A stretch of 64,000 nucleotides of DNA from Tetradesmus obliquus. Taxonomy: Eukaryota > Chlorophyta > Chlorophyceae > Sphaeropleales > Scenedesmaceae. Made by a program: the position numbers and the translations under genes. The DNA is taken from positions 1,398,501 to 1,462,500 of the forward strand of contig CP126192.1 in NCBI GenBank assembly GCA_030272155.1, given 5' to 3'. The notes beneath the pieces were generated by a model. That model ran no database searches. It was given only the letters and a program-made list of their open reading frames with translations, and was not told the DNA's origin. Below are positions 1 to 12,202 of this stretch, piece after piece (within the stretch, counting starts at the first letter, position 1; the number at the start of each line of letters is the position of its first letter).

Positions 1-155
1 TGCATCGCACCAGGCTGCACTTGTACTTGTTCCTGACCAGTTGGTGGCAGCAACAACTAAGTGTTTGTGCCTGACTCGCATCCTGCTGTTTTGCAACTGC
101 GCACATGAACCTGACTGTATTTCACCTTCGTGTCCCTGCGTGCCATTGGTTGCAG

Positions 156-1148
156 GCCCATAAACTAGACAAGACTGCAGCCGCCATGCGCAAGCACTAT
201 GACTGCCCAGCTGAGGACCGCAAGCTGTCCTGCGAGCCGCTGTTTGACAGCAGCAAGCAGCCTGCACATGCCTTCCACTTTGTGTTCTGCCTGGACTCAT
301 CTGGCTCAATGAGCGGCAGGTGAGCGGCGGTGTCAATGGCGCTGCTGTAGTACCACCGGCATGACATGTGGAAGCTTGACGCTGATGATGTAAACAAGAC
401 CAAATGCGGCAGCAAATGCTGTGAAGTCCTCAACCAAGTGCTGTTTCAGACCTGACTGATTGATCGACTGCTGAGAGAAAGAACAAAGACGAAGGCAGCC
501 TGTCACATACAGCAATTGCGCGCAAAAGCTGGTTGGTAAAAATAACTCACTGACTTGCTTGCGTACGGCTGCCACTAACGCAGGCCATGGCAGGAGCTGC
601 TCACTGCCTACCAGCAGCTGCTGACACGCCGCACCAGCGACCAGTGCGCAGGCGATTACGTGTCAGTGGTTACCTTTGATTCCTTGCCTACGGTTGCCAT
701 TCAGCTGCAGCAGCTGACTTCAGCTCCTCAGAGCTTCAGTTACAGCGGTGGCGGCACCTGCTTCACGCCAGCGCTGCAGCGGTGCGACAGCTTGCTGGCT
801 GCGACACCTGCTGGCCTCACACCCATCCTGGTGTTCATGTCGGATGGTGATGACGGTGGCGGCAGTCCAGTCAGCGTCATGCAGCAGCTGCATGCCAAGT
901 ACAGCAGCAGGAACCTGCAGGTGCACACCATCGCATTTGGGCAGTCATACAGCAGAGGCACCCCGCTGCTGCAGCAGATGGCCACGGCAGCTGGCGGGCA
1001 GTTCCATGCTGCTGCTGGCGGCATGCAGCTGAGCCAGGTGTTTGTGCAGATTGCTGCAGAGTGCACGGCAGTAGATGGGCTGGTGAAGAGGTTCAGTGAG
1101 ATCCTGGGTGACATGATCACCGTGAAGGTCATGGTGGACTATCTGTAG
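156..1148 (+). CDS. von Willebrand factor type A domain protein, 3' part
   Basis: Two exons are clear, 156-319 and 584-1148, joined in phase (AG+G makes Arg) and ending in TAG. The product carries a VWA fold: a MIDAS motif DSSGSMS just before the splice, a central SYSGGGTCFTPAL stretch supplying the usual Thr, and FMSDGDDG, the later metal-site Asp motif. Such domains bind ligands through a divalent metal. The part before residue HKLDKTAAAMRKHY is missing: the exon opens at an acceptor, so the gene begins further left, beyond or at the window edge. The protein ends shortly after the VWA domain, with no transmembrane segment. The partner is unknown. Other VWA families (kinase-linked, copine-like) remain possible because the N-terminal part is not seen. 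Confidence 0.8.
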
Positions 1149-1303
1149 CGTGAGCAGTGTATTGGTGTGCAGAGCAGCGGGGATGGAGCAGGGATGGGAC
1201 TGACCCGCTTATGGCTGATTCTACACATGTCACATGTGACATGTAGGAGAAGTGGCGGAAAAGGATAATTTGCCGTTTGTGTACAGTTGTAGTTGTCTGT
1301 GAA

Positions 1304-1316
1304 TGTAAAGTTGTAA
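1304..1316 (+). terminator. Paired TGTAA poly(A) signals of the VWA gene
   Basis: TGTAA occurs at 1304-1308 and again at 1312-1316, about 160 bases after the stop codon. TGTAA is the usual chlorophyte nuclear polyadenylation signal. The rest of 1149-1578 holds only the 3' ends of two convergent genes; nothing else is seen there. Confidence 0.5.
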
Positions 1317-1578
1317 CATGCGTTGTGCTGATCACGGTGCAAACTGTTAACATGCGGGTTCACGGCGCGAATAACTAATTCGAAATGGTCAGAAAGGTCG
1401 CTAGTTTTGCTACTCATGGCAATACTGCTGCTGAGCAGTGCCACCTTTGGGCTGTCCCATGCAACATAGCCCTGCCCCGCGGCACACTTGCGCAGTTGTC
1501 ACAGCAATTGCCGCCTAGCACCCCAAACGCCGCCACAGCGCCGCTGCTGCTGCTGACGAGCTAGCCGTAGCTCCACCA

Positions 1579-4500
1579 CTACCGCGCAGCAGCCAGCTGG
1601 TGTCCCGCCAGGCGCTGCCAGTAGCCGTTGGCGTCCAGGCAGCCCAGCAGCGCCTCCAGGTCGTCGGCATCACCCAGGGTGGTGCTGCGCATTTTTAAAA
1701 TGCGCAGCAGGTAGCCCACGTCGCCCCGCCAATCGCCAGATACGGCGGCCAGCCGCGCCCGCAGCCCGCACAGCTCCAGCCAGCTGCGCTGCGCTTCAGC
1801 CGGCTCCAGCCCGGGCTGCAGCAAACAGCAAGGCACACACTCAACATCAGGCACTGTGACATGAACTTTGTTCCGCGTTAGCAACCATGGGACGCAAGGC
1901 TGCCGCAGATGAGCACCAGCAGGAGCCTAACGAAGCCGATCCCAATCCCAACCCTGAGAGCGGCTTGCTGCCTGGCAGGCTGTGAACACACATACACATG
2001 CAGACCTCCACTTGACCTCACCTGGCCCAGCATCTGCCGCAGCTCCTGCAGGCGCGCCGCTGCCGCTGCTGCCGCCAGGCATCTGTCCATCAGCCGTGCC
2101 AGCACCCTGCCGATGTGCTGCCACGTGCCTCCTGCGCCCTTGCCGCTGGGCCGTGCGTTGCACAGGTTGCAGACCGTGGCCAGGAACGCGCCTGCTGCTG
2201 ACCGCACCTCGTCCAGGCTGCCCGCAGAGCACAGCGCCTGGCAGCACAGCGAGGAAGCAACAATGGTGCACAAGCACTTTGAAGCAGTGCAGAGACGCCA
2301 GGAATGCAACCCAGCAATGCGCAATGGCTGCAAACGCTCAATGCAGGGCAGCAACGTGCAGGTCGCATTGTGCAAGGTAGTATGCAGATGCGTGCCAGCG
2401 CACATGCATCCAACACTTGGCAATTGCGTAGCAGTTGAGCTCATCGCATGCCCCTCAGTCAAATCACACGCAGTGCGCAGTGCGTGCGCTGCTGTCGGGC
2501 CCGCCCCCACCTGCAGCAGCGCCGGCAGTGCCGCGCACAGCAGCCTGTCCATGATGTACTGCTGCCAGCGCCCCATCATCTGGCCCATCTCCTGCAGCAG
2601 CAGCAGCTCCTGGCGGCCGCTCAGCCACTTGGGGGCAGCGCTGCCGCCGCTGCCGGGCTCTGCAGCAACAGGCAGCAGCAGCAGCCAAGCAGCAACAACA
2701 GAACGCAAAACACAGTCAGCCATGACAGCTGACATACATGGACGTAATAATGCAGCTGTGCGGTAACCAGTTAGCCATCAGCCCTGATAATACAACACGG
2801 CAACCATGCACCAGCATGATGATGCCCCAGCACAGCACATGCCGAACCCACCTGCCGCCCTGCTGTGTGCCAGGCCCCTGCTGGCAGCGGCCGCCCGCAT
2901 CGCTGCCGCGACTGCCGCTTCCTCGCGCGCATCCTGCCCCGCTGCATCATGCCGCGCTGCCGCGCCCTTGCTGGCGCCGCGCCGCGCTGCTGCACCCTTG
3001 CAGGCGCCGTGCCGTGCTGCTGTGCCCTTGCAGGCGCCGTGCCGTGCAGCGTCCAGCCGCCGCCGCACCCAGCGCAGCTGCACCAGGAAGCGCCACGCCT
3101 GCAGCAGAACAAAAACAAGGCAGCGGCAAGCAGCAGCAAGCACAGCCAATTGTCATGCGGGCAGCAGCAGGCTTGCGGAGCTACCAGCGGTTCGGTACCA
3201 TGTGCGTGCCAGCAACATTTTTTATGTGCAATGGCTTGCAGCGACCGGGGTTCACATGCCAGCTGGTGGGGCACAGCACTTGCCGCCACAATCTCGGCCA
3301 CATCCGTAGAGCATTGTGCCACAGCAGCCAGTGGCGGCTGGCCTGCTGGGCCGGCGCAGCAGCTCTGCTATTCGTTGGCAGTGCCTGGCCGCGTGCGTTG
3401 CTGCGGCTGCAGTGACTCACCGTGCTGAAGCGGGCCAGCTCCTCAGGGTTGTACAGCAGCGACAGCTGCCAGCTGCCACTGTGGCGGCATGACAGCCCCG
3501 CCCACTCCCCTGCACAGCCCCACAGCCCGCCCGTGGCTGCAGCACTCGCAGCGCCCACCGCCGCTGCGGCTGCGGTTGCTGCTGCAGCAGCGTCACCTAT
3601 GGCTGCCTGGCTGCCGCCTTCTTGCAGCTGCTTCTGCTTCGCTGTGCGCAGGTCTGCGAGTGCTGCCACGTTGATGCTGAGGTGCAGGCAGGCGGGGTCA
3701 GGCAAGGGGTTCTCTGGGCAGTCAGCAGCAGACACCAGGTCCTGCAGGGCAGCAGCAGCAAATGCAAGCAGGGGTGTTGCTTCATCAGCTGCATTGGGTG
3801 GCGTAACACACAGATTGTGGATCAGCTGCTAACCCACAAATTGTCAAGGTGCCTTCTGCAAATGCTGAGCACACCGTCAGCCAGGGCCGCTTGTGTGCTA
3901 CAGCAAGAGGCCCGATAGTGCAGCTGCCTGTCAGCGCTGAAATCAAACACGAGTGCCTCACCTGCAGCAGCAGCTCCAGCTCCACCACGTCCAGCTCATC
4001 CGCGCCCAGCACCACGCTGGGGCCGCCGCCCACGCCGCCGCCAGCCGCCAGCCGCGCCCCAGCAGCCGCCGCCCTGTCCTTGCCAGGGCTGCCCGGCCGC
4101 GCCTTTTTGTTGTGCTGCCGCTTGGCCTCCAGTGCCGCCTCTGCTGCCGCAAAGGCTGCCTCGCACCACTCCACCATGGTGGGGCTGGCCAGCAGGGACA
4201 CCGCCACCAGGCCCTGCAGCTGGTGCAGCAGCCCCCACTCGCCCATCAGGCTGCCCAGCAGCCGGCTGCCCACAAGCTCCAGCTGCAGCACACATGGCAC
4301 AGGCGGCGGTGATGGTGAACGGCTAGCGTGCAAGCCGCATGATCTACAACAAGTACACAATGGCTGCATGCGATGGAGGGAAGAGTTTACTAGCACCTGA
4401 GCCCATCGGCAGCACAAAATCAACATGTCATCTCGCGCAGCTGTGGGCCATGATCTCACCCGCTCCTGGATGGGTGCCAGCAGCGCCTGCTCCAGCAGCT

Positions 4501-7500
4501 GCGGCAGCGGCGGCAGCGAGCGAGGCGGCTCCAGCAGCAGCCACACCAGCTCCTCACCAGGGCAGCCGCCAGTCAGCCACGACAGCCGCTGCTGCTGCTG
4601 CTCATCTGCACTGCTGCTGCAGCTGGCAGCGCCCCACTGCTTGATGGCAGCTGCTGCCGACCTGTGCGCGTTAAGCGGCTGCTGCAGCGGCCACAGCCCA
4701 GCCAGGCTGGCTGAGAAGCTGCCAGGCATGGCGCTGCCAGCAGCAGGCAGCAGCAGCGAGCCGCGAGCAGCGCCTGACGCATCACGCGCTGCTGGCTGCA
4801 ATGCATCAGGCGCGCATGTGCTGCTAGCCTCGCTAAGCTTGCCGTGCTGCTGCTGCTGCTGCTGCCAGGGCGCCATGTGCTTCAGGCAGCTGCCCGTGAC
4901 TGCCAGCCGCGCCTCCAGCTGGTCCCGCCACTGCAGCAGCCGCGGCACGTCAGGCGCTGACTCAGCAGCAGCAGCAGCAGCAGCAGCCTCCGCCATAGGG
5001 CCGCTGCTGCCACCTGCTGAAGTGTCTTCAGCTGCTGGCGAGTCAGCTGCCTGCGCAGGATCATCGCCAGGGCACGCCTCGTCAGCACTCTGCTGCTGCT
5101 GCTGTGTTGCCTCCTGCTGCTGCTCTGGCTGCGCCTGTTCTGTGTTGTGGTGCGCTTGCTGCTCCTTGATCGATGCTTGCTGCTGCTCGGCTGGCGTCGG
5201 CTGCTGCTTGGGTGGCGTTCCTGCGCTGCCTTTGTTTGACAAAGTCAGTGCAGCCCGCTGCGCCTTTGCGGCAAGCAGCGCATCCCGCAAACTGACTGCT
5301 GCATGCTGCTGCTGCTGCTGCCCCAGGGCGGCCTCACTGGGGTGTGCACATGGCTGGGACAGCTGCTGTCCAGCAGCCTGCAGAACCCGCCTCATGAGCT
5401 CACCTGCACTCACTGCAGTGCCTGCAGCTTGCTTGCCCACAGGGCCCGCAGCTGCGGCCAGGTGCGCGTCAGGCTGCTGCCGCTGCAGGAGTTTGCTTGC
5501 CGCAGCAATAAACTGCTGTGGCAGCTGATCCTGCTGTGACCGACCTGCAACAGCCGCTGCTACAGCCAGCTGCAGCCGCACCTGCTTTGTGAAATTGGAC
5601 AAGCTCAAACCAGGCTGCTGGCTTGCTGCTGCAGGTGCTGCTGCAGCGCCAGTGCTGCTCCACTGCCTCCTGTGTGTTCTGCCTCGGCTGCCAGCTGCTG
5701 CTGCTGCGGGGCCTGCAGCCCTGCCGCCACCCATGCTGCTGCTCCTGGCCTTGCCAAAGGGTTGCCGGCTGCTGCTGCCAACGCCGCCGCTGCTGCTGTC
5801 AGGCTGGCGCCCAAGGTGCTGCGTGGCAGCTCCTGCGCTGCTGCTGCGCGCCAGCTGCCAGGCTGAGTTGCTGCTGCCCCTTGCTGCTGCCACACCCAGC
5901 CATGCGCCAGCGGCAGCGCGCACCACACCATTGCTGCTGCTCTTGCTGTTGCTGCTCTTGCTGCAGAAGCTGGTGCGCCGCAGCTCCTCCTGCTCCATGT
6001 AGTCCAGCAGCCTCACGCTCTTGCCTGCTGTCATGATGCTGCCCGCAAGCGGCTGCAGGAAGGCCGGGCAGGCCACAGCAGCCTCTGCCCCTGGCTCCAC
6101 AGCGCCAGTACTGCCAGCTACTGCTGATCCCAGGGCAGTGTCTGCAGCAGGTTCGCTGCTGCTGTTGCAGAAGGCAGTTCCCCGCTGGCTGAAGCCGTAA
6201 GCAGCGTGCCAGAAGCGTGCGTCTGTGGCCGCCACTGCTGCGTGCTTCACAATAAAGAAATCCTCGCAGCAGCAGCTGACACCCTGGGGCTGCTGCTGCT
6301 GCTGCTGCTGCTGCTCCTGCTGCTGCGCATCAGCTGCATCAGCGCTGCTCCTGCGACTGCCCGCAGCAGCTGTATCAGCAGGCGGCAGTGCTGCAAGTTG
6401 ACTGTCGTCTGGCGCTGCGCCGTCTGCCGCACTCCACAGCCACTGCGACAGCGCAGCCACCAGCGGCACACACGAGCACAGCAGCAGGTGCAGCAGCGCT
6501 GCAGCATCTGCCACGCCCTGCTCCCCACTTGCTGTGAGTGCTGCTGCACTGGCTGCCTCCTGTAGCCCATCTAGCAGCGCTGCTGACGCGTCAGCAGGGC
6601 AGCCGCCGAGGTTTTTCAGCACAGGTTCCACCGTGTTGTGCAGCAGCTGCAGCCGACGCACGATGGGCCGCGTGCGCTGCTTCACCAGCAGCAGCGTCAA
6701 CGCTGGCTGCTGTGCCAGAGCGCTGCTGCTGCTGGTGCCTGCTGCCGCCACGCCTGTGCTCTGCAGTGCTGCCAGCTGCTGGCCCATCAGGTCGAGCTGC
6801 TGCTGCAGCGCCACGCCAAACGCGCGCAGGCAGCTGGTTGCAGGCACGCCTGCAATGCCACATTCCGTGCCGCCACCGGCTGCTGCCTGTGGCGCTGCCT
6901 CTGCGGCGCTGCTGCTGCTACTGAGCAGCCAGGGCCTGCCCCTGCTCCGCGTGAGCTGCGCAGCCAGCCGCCGCAGCTGCCGTGCTGCACTGCCTGCCTC
7001 GGCAAACTCCGCCAGCAGCGCTTGCAGCGAGCCCTGGGACAGCACCGGCGTTGTGGCGCGGCTGTCAGCCGCCAGGAGCGCTGCGCCAGCCTGCTGCTCT
7101 GCTTGCAGCAGGAAGCCATGCGCCTGCTGCCCCTGCAGCACCCGCAGCAGCTGCTGCGCCAGGTACTGCTCAGAGAAGCAGCAGCCCCTGTCAGGCCACA
7201 TGGCTTGCAGCTGAGCCGGGCGCGCTGCTGCAAGCCTGCCCAGCAGCTGGTGCCTGCCAGGGGTGGCGCGGCCGGGCTGCAGCTGACGTGGAGCCTGCAG
7301 CGCAGCAGCCGGCCGGTACACTGCCAGGGCCGGCGCAGAGCTGCTGCTGGTGTCAGGCTGCAGCTGCCCAGCTTCTGCTGCTGCATCATCACCAGCATCT
7401 TGCTGTGCTGCTGCTGTTCGCCTCAGCTGCTGCTGCTGCTGCTCATCGTCAGGCTCCCAGCTGCTGAGGTCCGACTCGTCTGCGTAAGGATCATACTCGT

Positions 7501-8521
7501 CCTCACTGCTGCTGCCTGCTGTTGATGCAGCATCCTCACTCACGGCATCTGCGGCTGCTGCCTTGCCGCCCCACAGCAGCTGCCTGAAGCGTGACACTGC
7601 CGTCACCTGCTGCTGCTGCCTCTGCTGCCTTGGTTGCTGCTGCTGCTGCTGCTGTTGCTGCTCTGCTGGCTGGTACAGGAGCTGCAGCAGCTGCGGCGTC
7701 TCCTCAAGTGTGCTGTCCAGTGGCTGCCCTGCCAGGCTGGCCAGCAGCTGCAGCAGCTTGTGGTTGAGCTCCGGGGTGTCATCAGCAGCCAGGTCGCTGC
7801 CCAGCAGGCTGCAGGTGAGCGCTGACAGCGCCGCGGCCTTGCTGGGCTGGCTGTCCTCCTGCAGCCGCTGCGCCAGCCTGCAGGAATGTTGGGTGAGCGC
7901 AGAGGCGATCAAAGCAGAGGCAGCAGCAGCAGCAGGCTGAGGCGATGCAGGCAAGCACATACAGGAGCCCAACATACTAAATGCTTGGTCGGCATGCCAT
8001 TCTCTGTTGGGAAGTGATGCAGTATCATAGTGTGTCAACCGGCAGTTGGCAGTAGGCTGGCAAGCGTTACTGCCTTGGCAGTGTTGCTGGCGGGCAGGCT
8101 CAAGAATGCTCTTGCTGCTGCTTCTGCCCGTAGTACCCACTCTGCATAGTCGGCTTCCACTGCTGATGGGTTGACATCCCCGAAGCTGTGGTAGTACTCT
8201 TTTTGCAGGCAGAAGTCATGCGCAAGGCTGAAGTTCTCGTCCTCAGGCTGTGGGGAAGCAGTTGGGGCAGCGCACAACACACTGTGAGAACAGAATCTCA
8301 GGCATGCCCTGCACACGTGCACACCATGTCTGCAGCTAGTGGCATGGCTTGCAGCGGGGAGCAGAGCAAGCAAACAACCCAACAATTGGTTTGATGCACC
8401 CGAGCTTGTCTCCTGGCAGATGCAACATATTGGTGCGTACCTGCAGGCCCAGCAGCTTCGCCACAAGCTGTGTGGTAAGCTGATGCCGTTTCTCGTGTAT
8501 TTTGGCACTGAAATCTGACAT
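1579..8521 (-). CDS. Gamma-tubulin complex component 5 (GCP5), very large form
   Basis: GCP5 belongs to the gamma-tubulin ring complex that nucleates microtubules. Nine exons keep phase throughout: 8521-8441, 8247-8071, 7867-4460, 4282-3962, 3741-3421, 3098-2852, 2659-2511, 2237-2022 and 1815-1579, giving 1718 residues. GCP5 hallmarks are the N-terminal FSLAHDFCLQKEYYHSF block, an acidic DEYDPYADESDLSSW segment (about residue 211), DARFWHAAYGFSQ (about 630; compare FWYATYTLYS in animal GCP5) and SIMTAGKSVRLLDYMEQ (about 695). The C-terminal Spc97/Spc98 part includes ELLWLLLEPPRSLPPLPQL, WRFLVQLRWVRRRL and RWQQYIMDRLL. Family members are usually near 1000 residues. The excess is low-complexity Gln/Ala/Ser sequence, mainly in the 1136-codon exon 3. 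The exon 2/3 junction has alternative acceptors (7877 or 7867); 7867 keeps phase. GCP6 is the nearest alternative. Confidence 0.85.
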
Positions 8522-9234
8522 GATTCCTGCCGACTACTCTGCTGCTAGCTGCTGCAGGAGTTGTAGTTGCTGTGACACACTGCAGCACCACACTGCTGCT
8601 CAACTATGGACGAGCCAGCCCTCTTTGCTGCCAGCCAGGCGTGCATCGCACACCAAATTGCAAATTGATAGATGACGTATGCATATATGTCTTCAAGATC
8701 GTCTAAGCAGTGAAGAGTAGGCAGATGGGCAGTTCTGCTGCGTGTCCAGCAGCATGCTGTGGCTGACGGGCACTGCAATGATACTGTATGATTTAAACAC
8801 AAGATATCTGATGTAAAAGCTGCCAGGTTGCAGAAAGTCAGCAGGCCTGCTCTTCCAGAATTCAAAAAGAAACAAGTTTGGGGACCTGCGCAAGCTTGGT
8901 CCAGTTGAGTCCAGTGATGCAATAGCTTATTAGAGCTGCTAGTACGTTCATCTACATCAGCTAGCAGAACCGTCCTACCACGGAACAGCGGGGTGTTACT
9001 TGGCGCTCTCTTACGGGCGGAAAGGGTTCTTTCTGAAGCAGCAGATCACACGTTGGTGGAGTCATTACGTTGAGCCAGGCCACCAGATACTTATAGGCAG
9101 CTGCACGGCGACAAACGCCTCAGCAAACAGCTCAAGTTACACATATCCAACGAACGAGTCCGCTTACAACGCACGATCAAGCCTTAAAAGGCATATATTA
9201 TCTTTTCTAAGCATCTAAAGCCTTTCACCGTACA
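8522..9234. promoter_or_regulatory. Divergent promoter region between GCP5 and the EF-hand gene
   Basis: This gap separates two genes transcribed away from each other, so it should hold both promoters. A TATA-like TATATTA lies at 9194-9200, about 35 bases before the ATG of the EF-hand gene. No clear TATA box is seen for the GCP5 side. The short reading frames here lack convincing splice signals or motifs. Confidence 0.4.
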
Positions 9235-11432
9235 ATGGGTCTCTTTGACTACCTGTTCTCATGGATGTGAGGCACTGCAACCCTCTGACAGCTAGCAGTG
9301 TGTCCATTGCAGATGTGCGTGTATGACCGTGCATGCACAGAGCTACATCGCTGATACACTGCTTCTACAAATGCAAATGCAGCCTGTGAATGCTGCTGAC
9401 AAGATCGCTGCTGCTGTTGCTGCTGCTGTTGCTCCTGTTGCTGCTCCTGTGCTTGCAGGTGCAAGAGGGTAAGTACAAGGCACCCGCCACAACCAGATCT
9501 CAAAAAACGCAAAGCATTTGAGCTGAGTTTATTATAAAGTGCTTGTCAATATCCAACGTCCACGCCAGATGCTCTGGCTGTGTTTGGTGTCCCGCAACCA
9601 GAGGGATCCTAGACGCGATCAGCACTGCCTGGGTCCCAAGCCGTGCTGGCAACAAACCAGCATGACCAGTCTTGTGTGCGCAGGTGTTCAAGAAGGTCGA
9701 CTACAACAACAATGGCCTCATCGAGCCGCTGGAGGTTGAGGTGGCAATCCTGGCACTGTGAGTCGCCAGCTGGCACTACCAGCACTGGCAGTGTCCACAG
9801 GCAGCCTGCGGCCGGCGACGGCAGCCATAGCACAGCGGTAGCAAGTCCGTGTTGGTCCGTAGGCCTGCATTGCTGGCATCTTCACCACGCAGCTCAGCAT
9901 ATGTGCTCAGCGGCAGGTTGGCGAGTTGGTATCAGCGGGAGCCGCTGCACAGCAGGTGGGCTCCGCATGATTTCGAGGGCTGCTCAAGCTTGCAGTTCTC
10001 ACGCAGCTGTGCACACTCAACATCCACTATGATATGGTTATGATTGCCTGCGGCTGCTGCTGTTGCTGCCTGCAGCTACAACATCATCAACAAGCGCCTG
10101 CCAGGTGAGCAGCAAAGGCGCACAGCAGCCGTGCCTGCAATCAGACAGGCAGCTCCGGCATCAGCATACTTGAAGACATCTTGCGCAGCAGTCCTTTACA
10201 GACCCGCTATGCTGTGCAGCACACAGCAATGCCGCAAGCCCTGCTCCAGCGTTGTCGCTGCCTCAGTGCACGTGCACGCCGCTGTGGACTTCAGCTGGAA
10301 CCCAGCACATTGCTGGATGAGTAGCCTTCTGGCACACCCCTGCATCCACCATGTGCTGAAGGTGTTGCCTGCTGCACCTGCACATGCACACTTCTGCTGC
10401 TGCTGCTGCTGCCTGCAGGCTGGCAGGACCCCCCGAACAGGGACGCCATCCAGGTGGGTGGCCGCACCTGCACGCCGGCTGCAGCCACCTGTCTGCCGAG
10501 CCTGCTCAGCTGCAGCACATGTGTTCTGCATGACGTTCCCGCTCCTGGCGGCCAGCATGCTGCAGGGTGCACTGGCATGTCTAAACATCTGTTCTTCCGT
10601 TCTTCACACGCCCTGCCAACACCATGTGCCTGCGCAGTGAATGCATGCTTGCTGACTGGCTATCAGTGCTGCTACTGCTGCTGCCTGCCACCCGCACAGG
10701 CTGCGCTCAAGTCGTTTGACGACGACCACAATGGCGCACTGGATGATCGCGAGTTTGAGCGCTTCGCCAAGAGCCTCATGAGCACGGGTGCGGCGGGCTG
10801 CTGTAGAACCGTTCATGTCAAGGCAGCTACCCCTTGCATAGCAGCAGCGTGGCTCTTGCGCGGCTTGCCAGCTTCCAGGCATGCCTTTTGCGTATGGGAG
10901 CTGTGGTGCCTTTCAGCGCCCTCAGCTGTCGCTGCCGTAATGCGCTGCTCAACTCATCCACATTGCTGCACCTGTGTTGACTGCCTGCGTTGACTGCCTG
11001 CGCTGTGCCTCCTGCAGGCCCCGACATGTTCTTTGCGCGCGTGGGCAAGGACGCCGTGGTGAAGACCGCGCTGCTGCCCGCGCTGACTGTGGGCGTGAAG
11101 AAGGCCGGCGGCGAGGTGCCCGGGTGAGCACTGCGCTGAGAGCCTGCAGCAGATGCAGTTCAGGCTGCTTGAACCGCTTGAAGCTTGTGGCTGGGCCATG
11201 CCATATGAGTGAGTCAGCGTGATTCCTTATCAAAAGATCAGTTCAGCTCATCTTCTTGCACACATTGCCCACCAAACCAGGCCAGCCCTGGTGCAACATG
11301 TTATCGTAATGCCGATGTATGTTGCTGCTGGTGCGCTGCAGGATGGAGGGCCTCAAGGACGTGCCGCTGGCTGTGCTGGCGCCCGCGCTGGGCGTGGCCT
11401 TCAACGCGATCAAGGCCCTGGTGCCCTATTAA
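9235..11432 (+). CDS. Small two-EF-hand calcium-binding protein
   Basis: Eight exons keep phase from ATG to TAA: 9235-9266, 9459-9468, 9684-9757, 10076-10104, 10419-10453, 10700-10787, 11018-11123 and 11342-11432, giving 154 residues. The protein starts MGLFDYLFSWMCKR. The first EF-hand loop is DYNNNGLIEPLE (about residues 20-31) and the second is DDDHNGALDDRE; both keep acidic or amide ligands at loop positions 1, 3, 5 and 12. The C-terminal third (LPALTVGVKKAGGEVPG, VLAPALGVAFNAIKAL) is non-polar and Gly/Ala-rich and may contact a membrane or partner. The second exon is only 10 bases long but is needed to keep the frame open into the first EF-hand. MGLF could be N-myristoylated, though this is only a hint. 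The target is unknown. Confidence 0.78.
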
Positions 11433-12202
11433 GCACGCGCTGCTCATCAGCAGCTGCAGCACAGGCGCACAGGCCTCCAAGCCCGCAAGCCGCCTCAAGT
11501 CAGAACTGGGGCAGCTTGGGCTGAGGCGGAGGCTCAATTAACTACTGAGGAGCAGCGCACGCCTGTGCGCCTGAACACATATGAACTGGCCAAGCTCAAA
11601 GCACGGCAGCGTGGATGTAGGCCATTGCTGCGTGGCTTCCCTCAGAGACGCTGCTGTTATATTGTATACACACTGCCTTAAGCATTTTGGTTGTGTTTGG
11701 TACCAGGTGGTCTCATGAGGCTCAACAGGCCTACGGGCTTCGTGACCCAGCTTGTGACCTGACTCAGGCTGCCGGCATGCAGGCACTCAGTTGGTGCAGG
11801 CCTTGCAGTGCCATACTGGGGAAGTTCCCCAGCTGGGTGCATGGCCATCATGAACTTGTGCTGATGTCATGGTAACAAGTGCTGCACAAGTGAACAGCCA
11901 CGCGATGGGGTGCGTCAAATCCTTGAAATTGGATGGACCAGCTGCTTACTGCCTGCGGCGCCGGCGATCTTGCCCCTGTGCACGGAACCCTCAGGCCTGT
12001 ATGACAGCTGATGACAAATGGCGAAAACAGACCAGGGGCGCCTGAAGTTTCGGCCGACGCACTGCTTACACAAACACTGTCGAGGCAGTGTGGACACAAT
12101 GAAGTAGCAAACATAGCCTGCAGCGCTAACCTTAAACAGAAGGTAGCAAACTGCTGGGTCGGGGGGTCCAAGCAGAGGAGGTTTTCATAAGCTGAGGGGC
12201 TA
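11433..12202. other. Intergenic region
   Basis: This holds the 3' flank of the EF-hand gene and the promoter side of the START gene. I see no open exon with splice signals, no TGTAA and no clear TATA box. Confidence 0.4.

Noticed and set aside
4425-5528. Plus-strand 367-codon frame opposite GCP5 exon 3
   Set aside because: It is a Cys/Ser-rich shadow of the CAG-rich coding strand. GCP5 motifs and splice phase lie on the minus strand.
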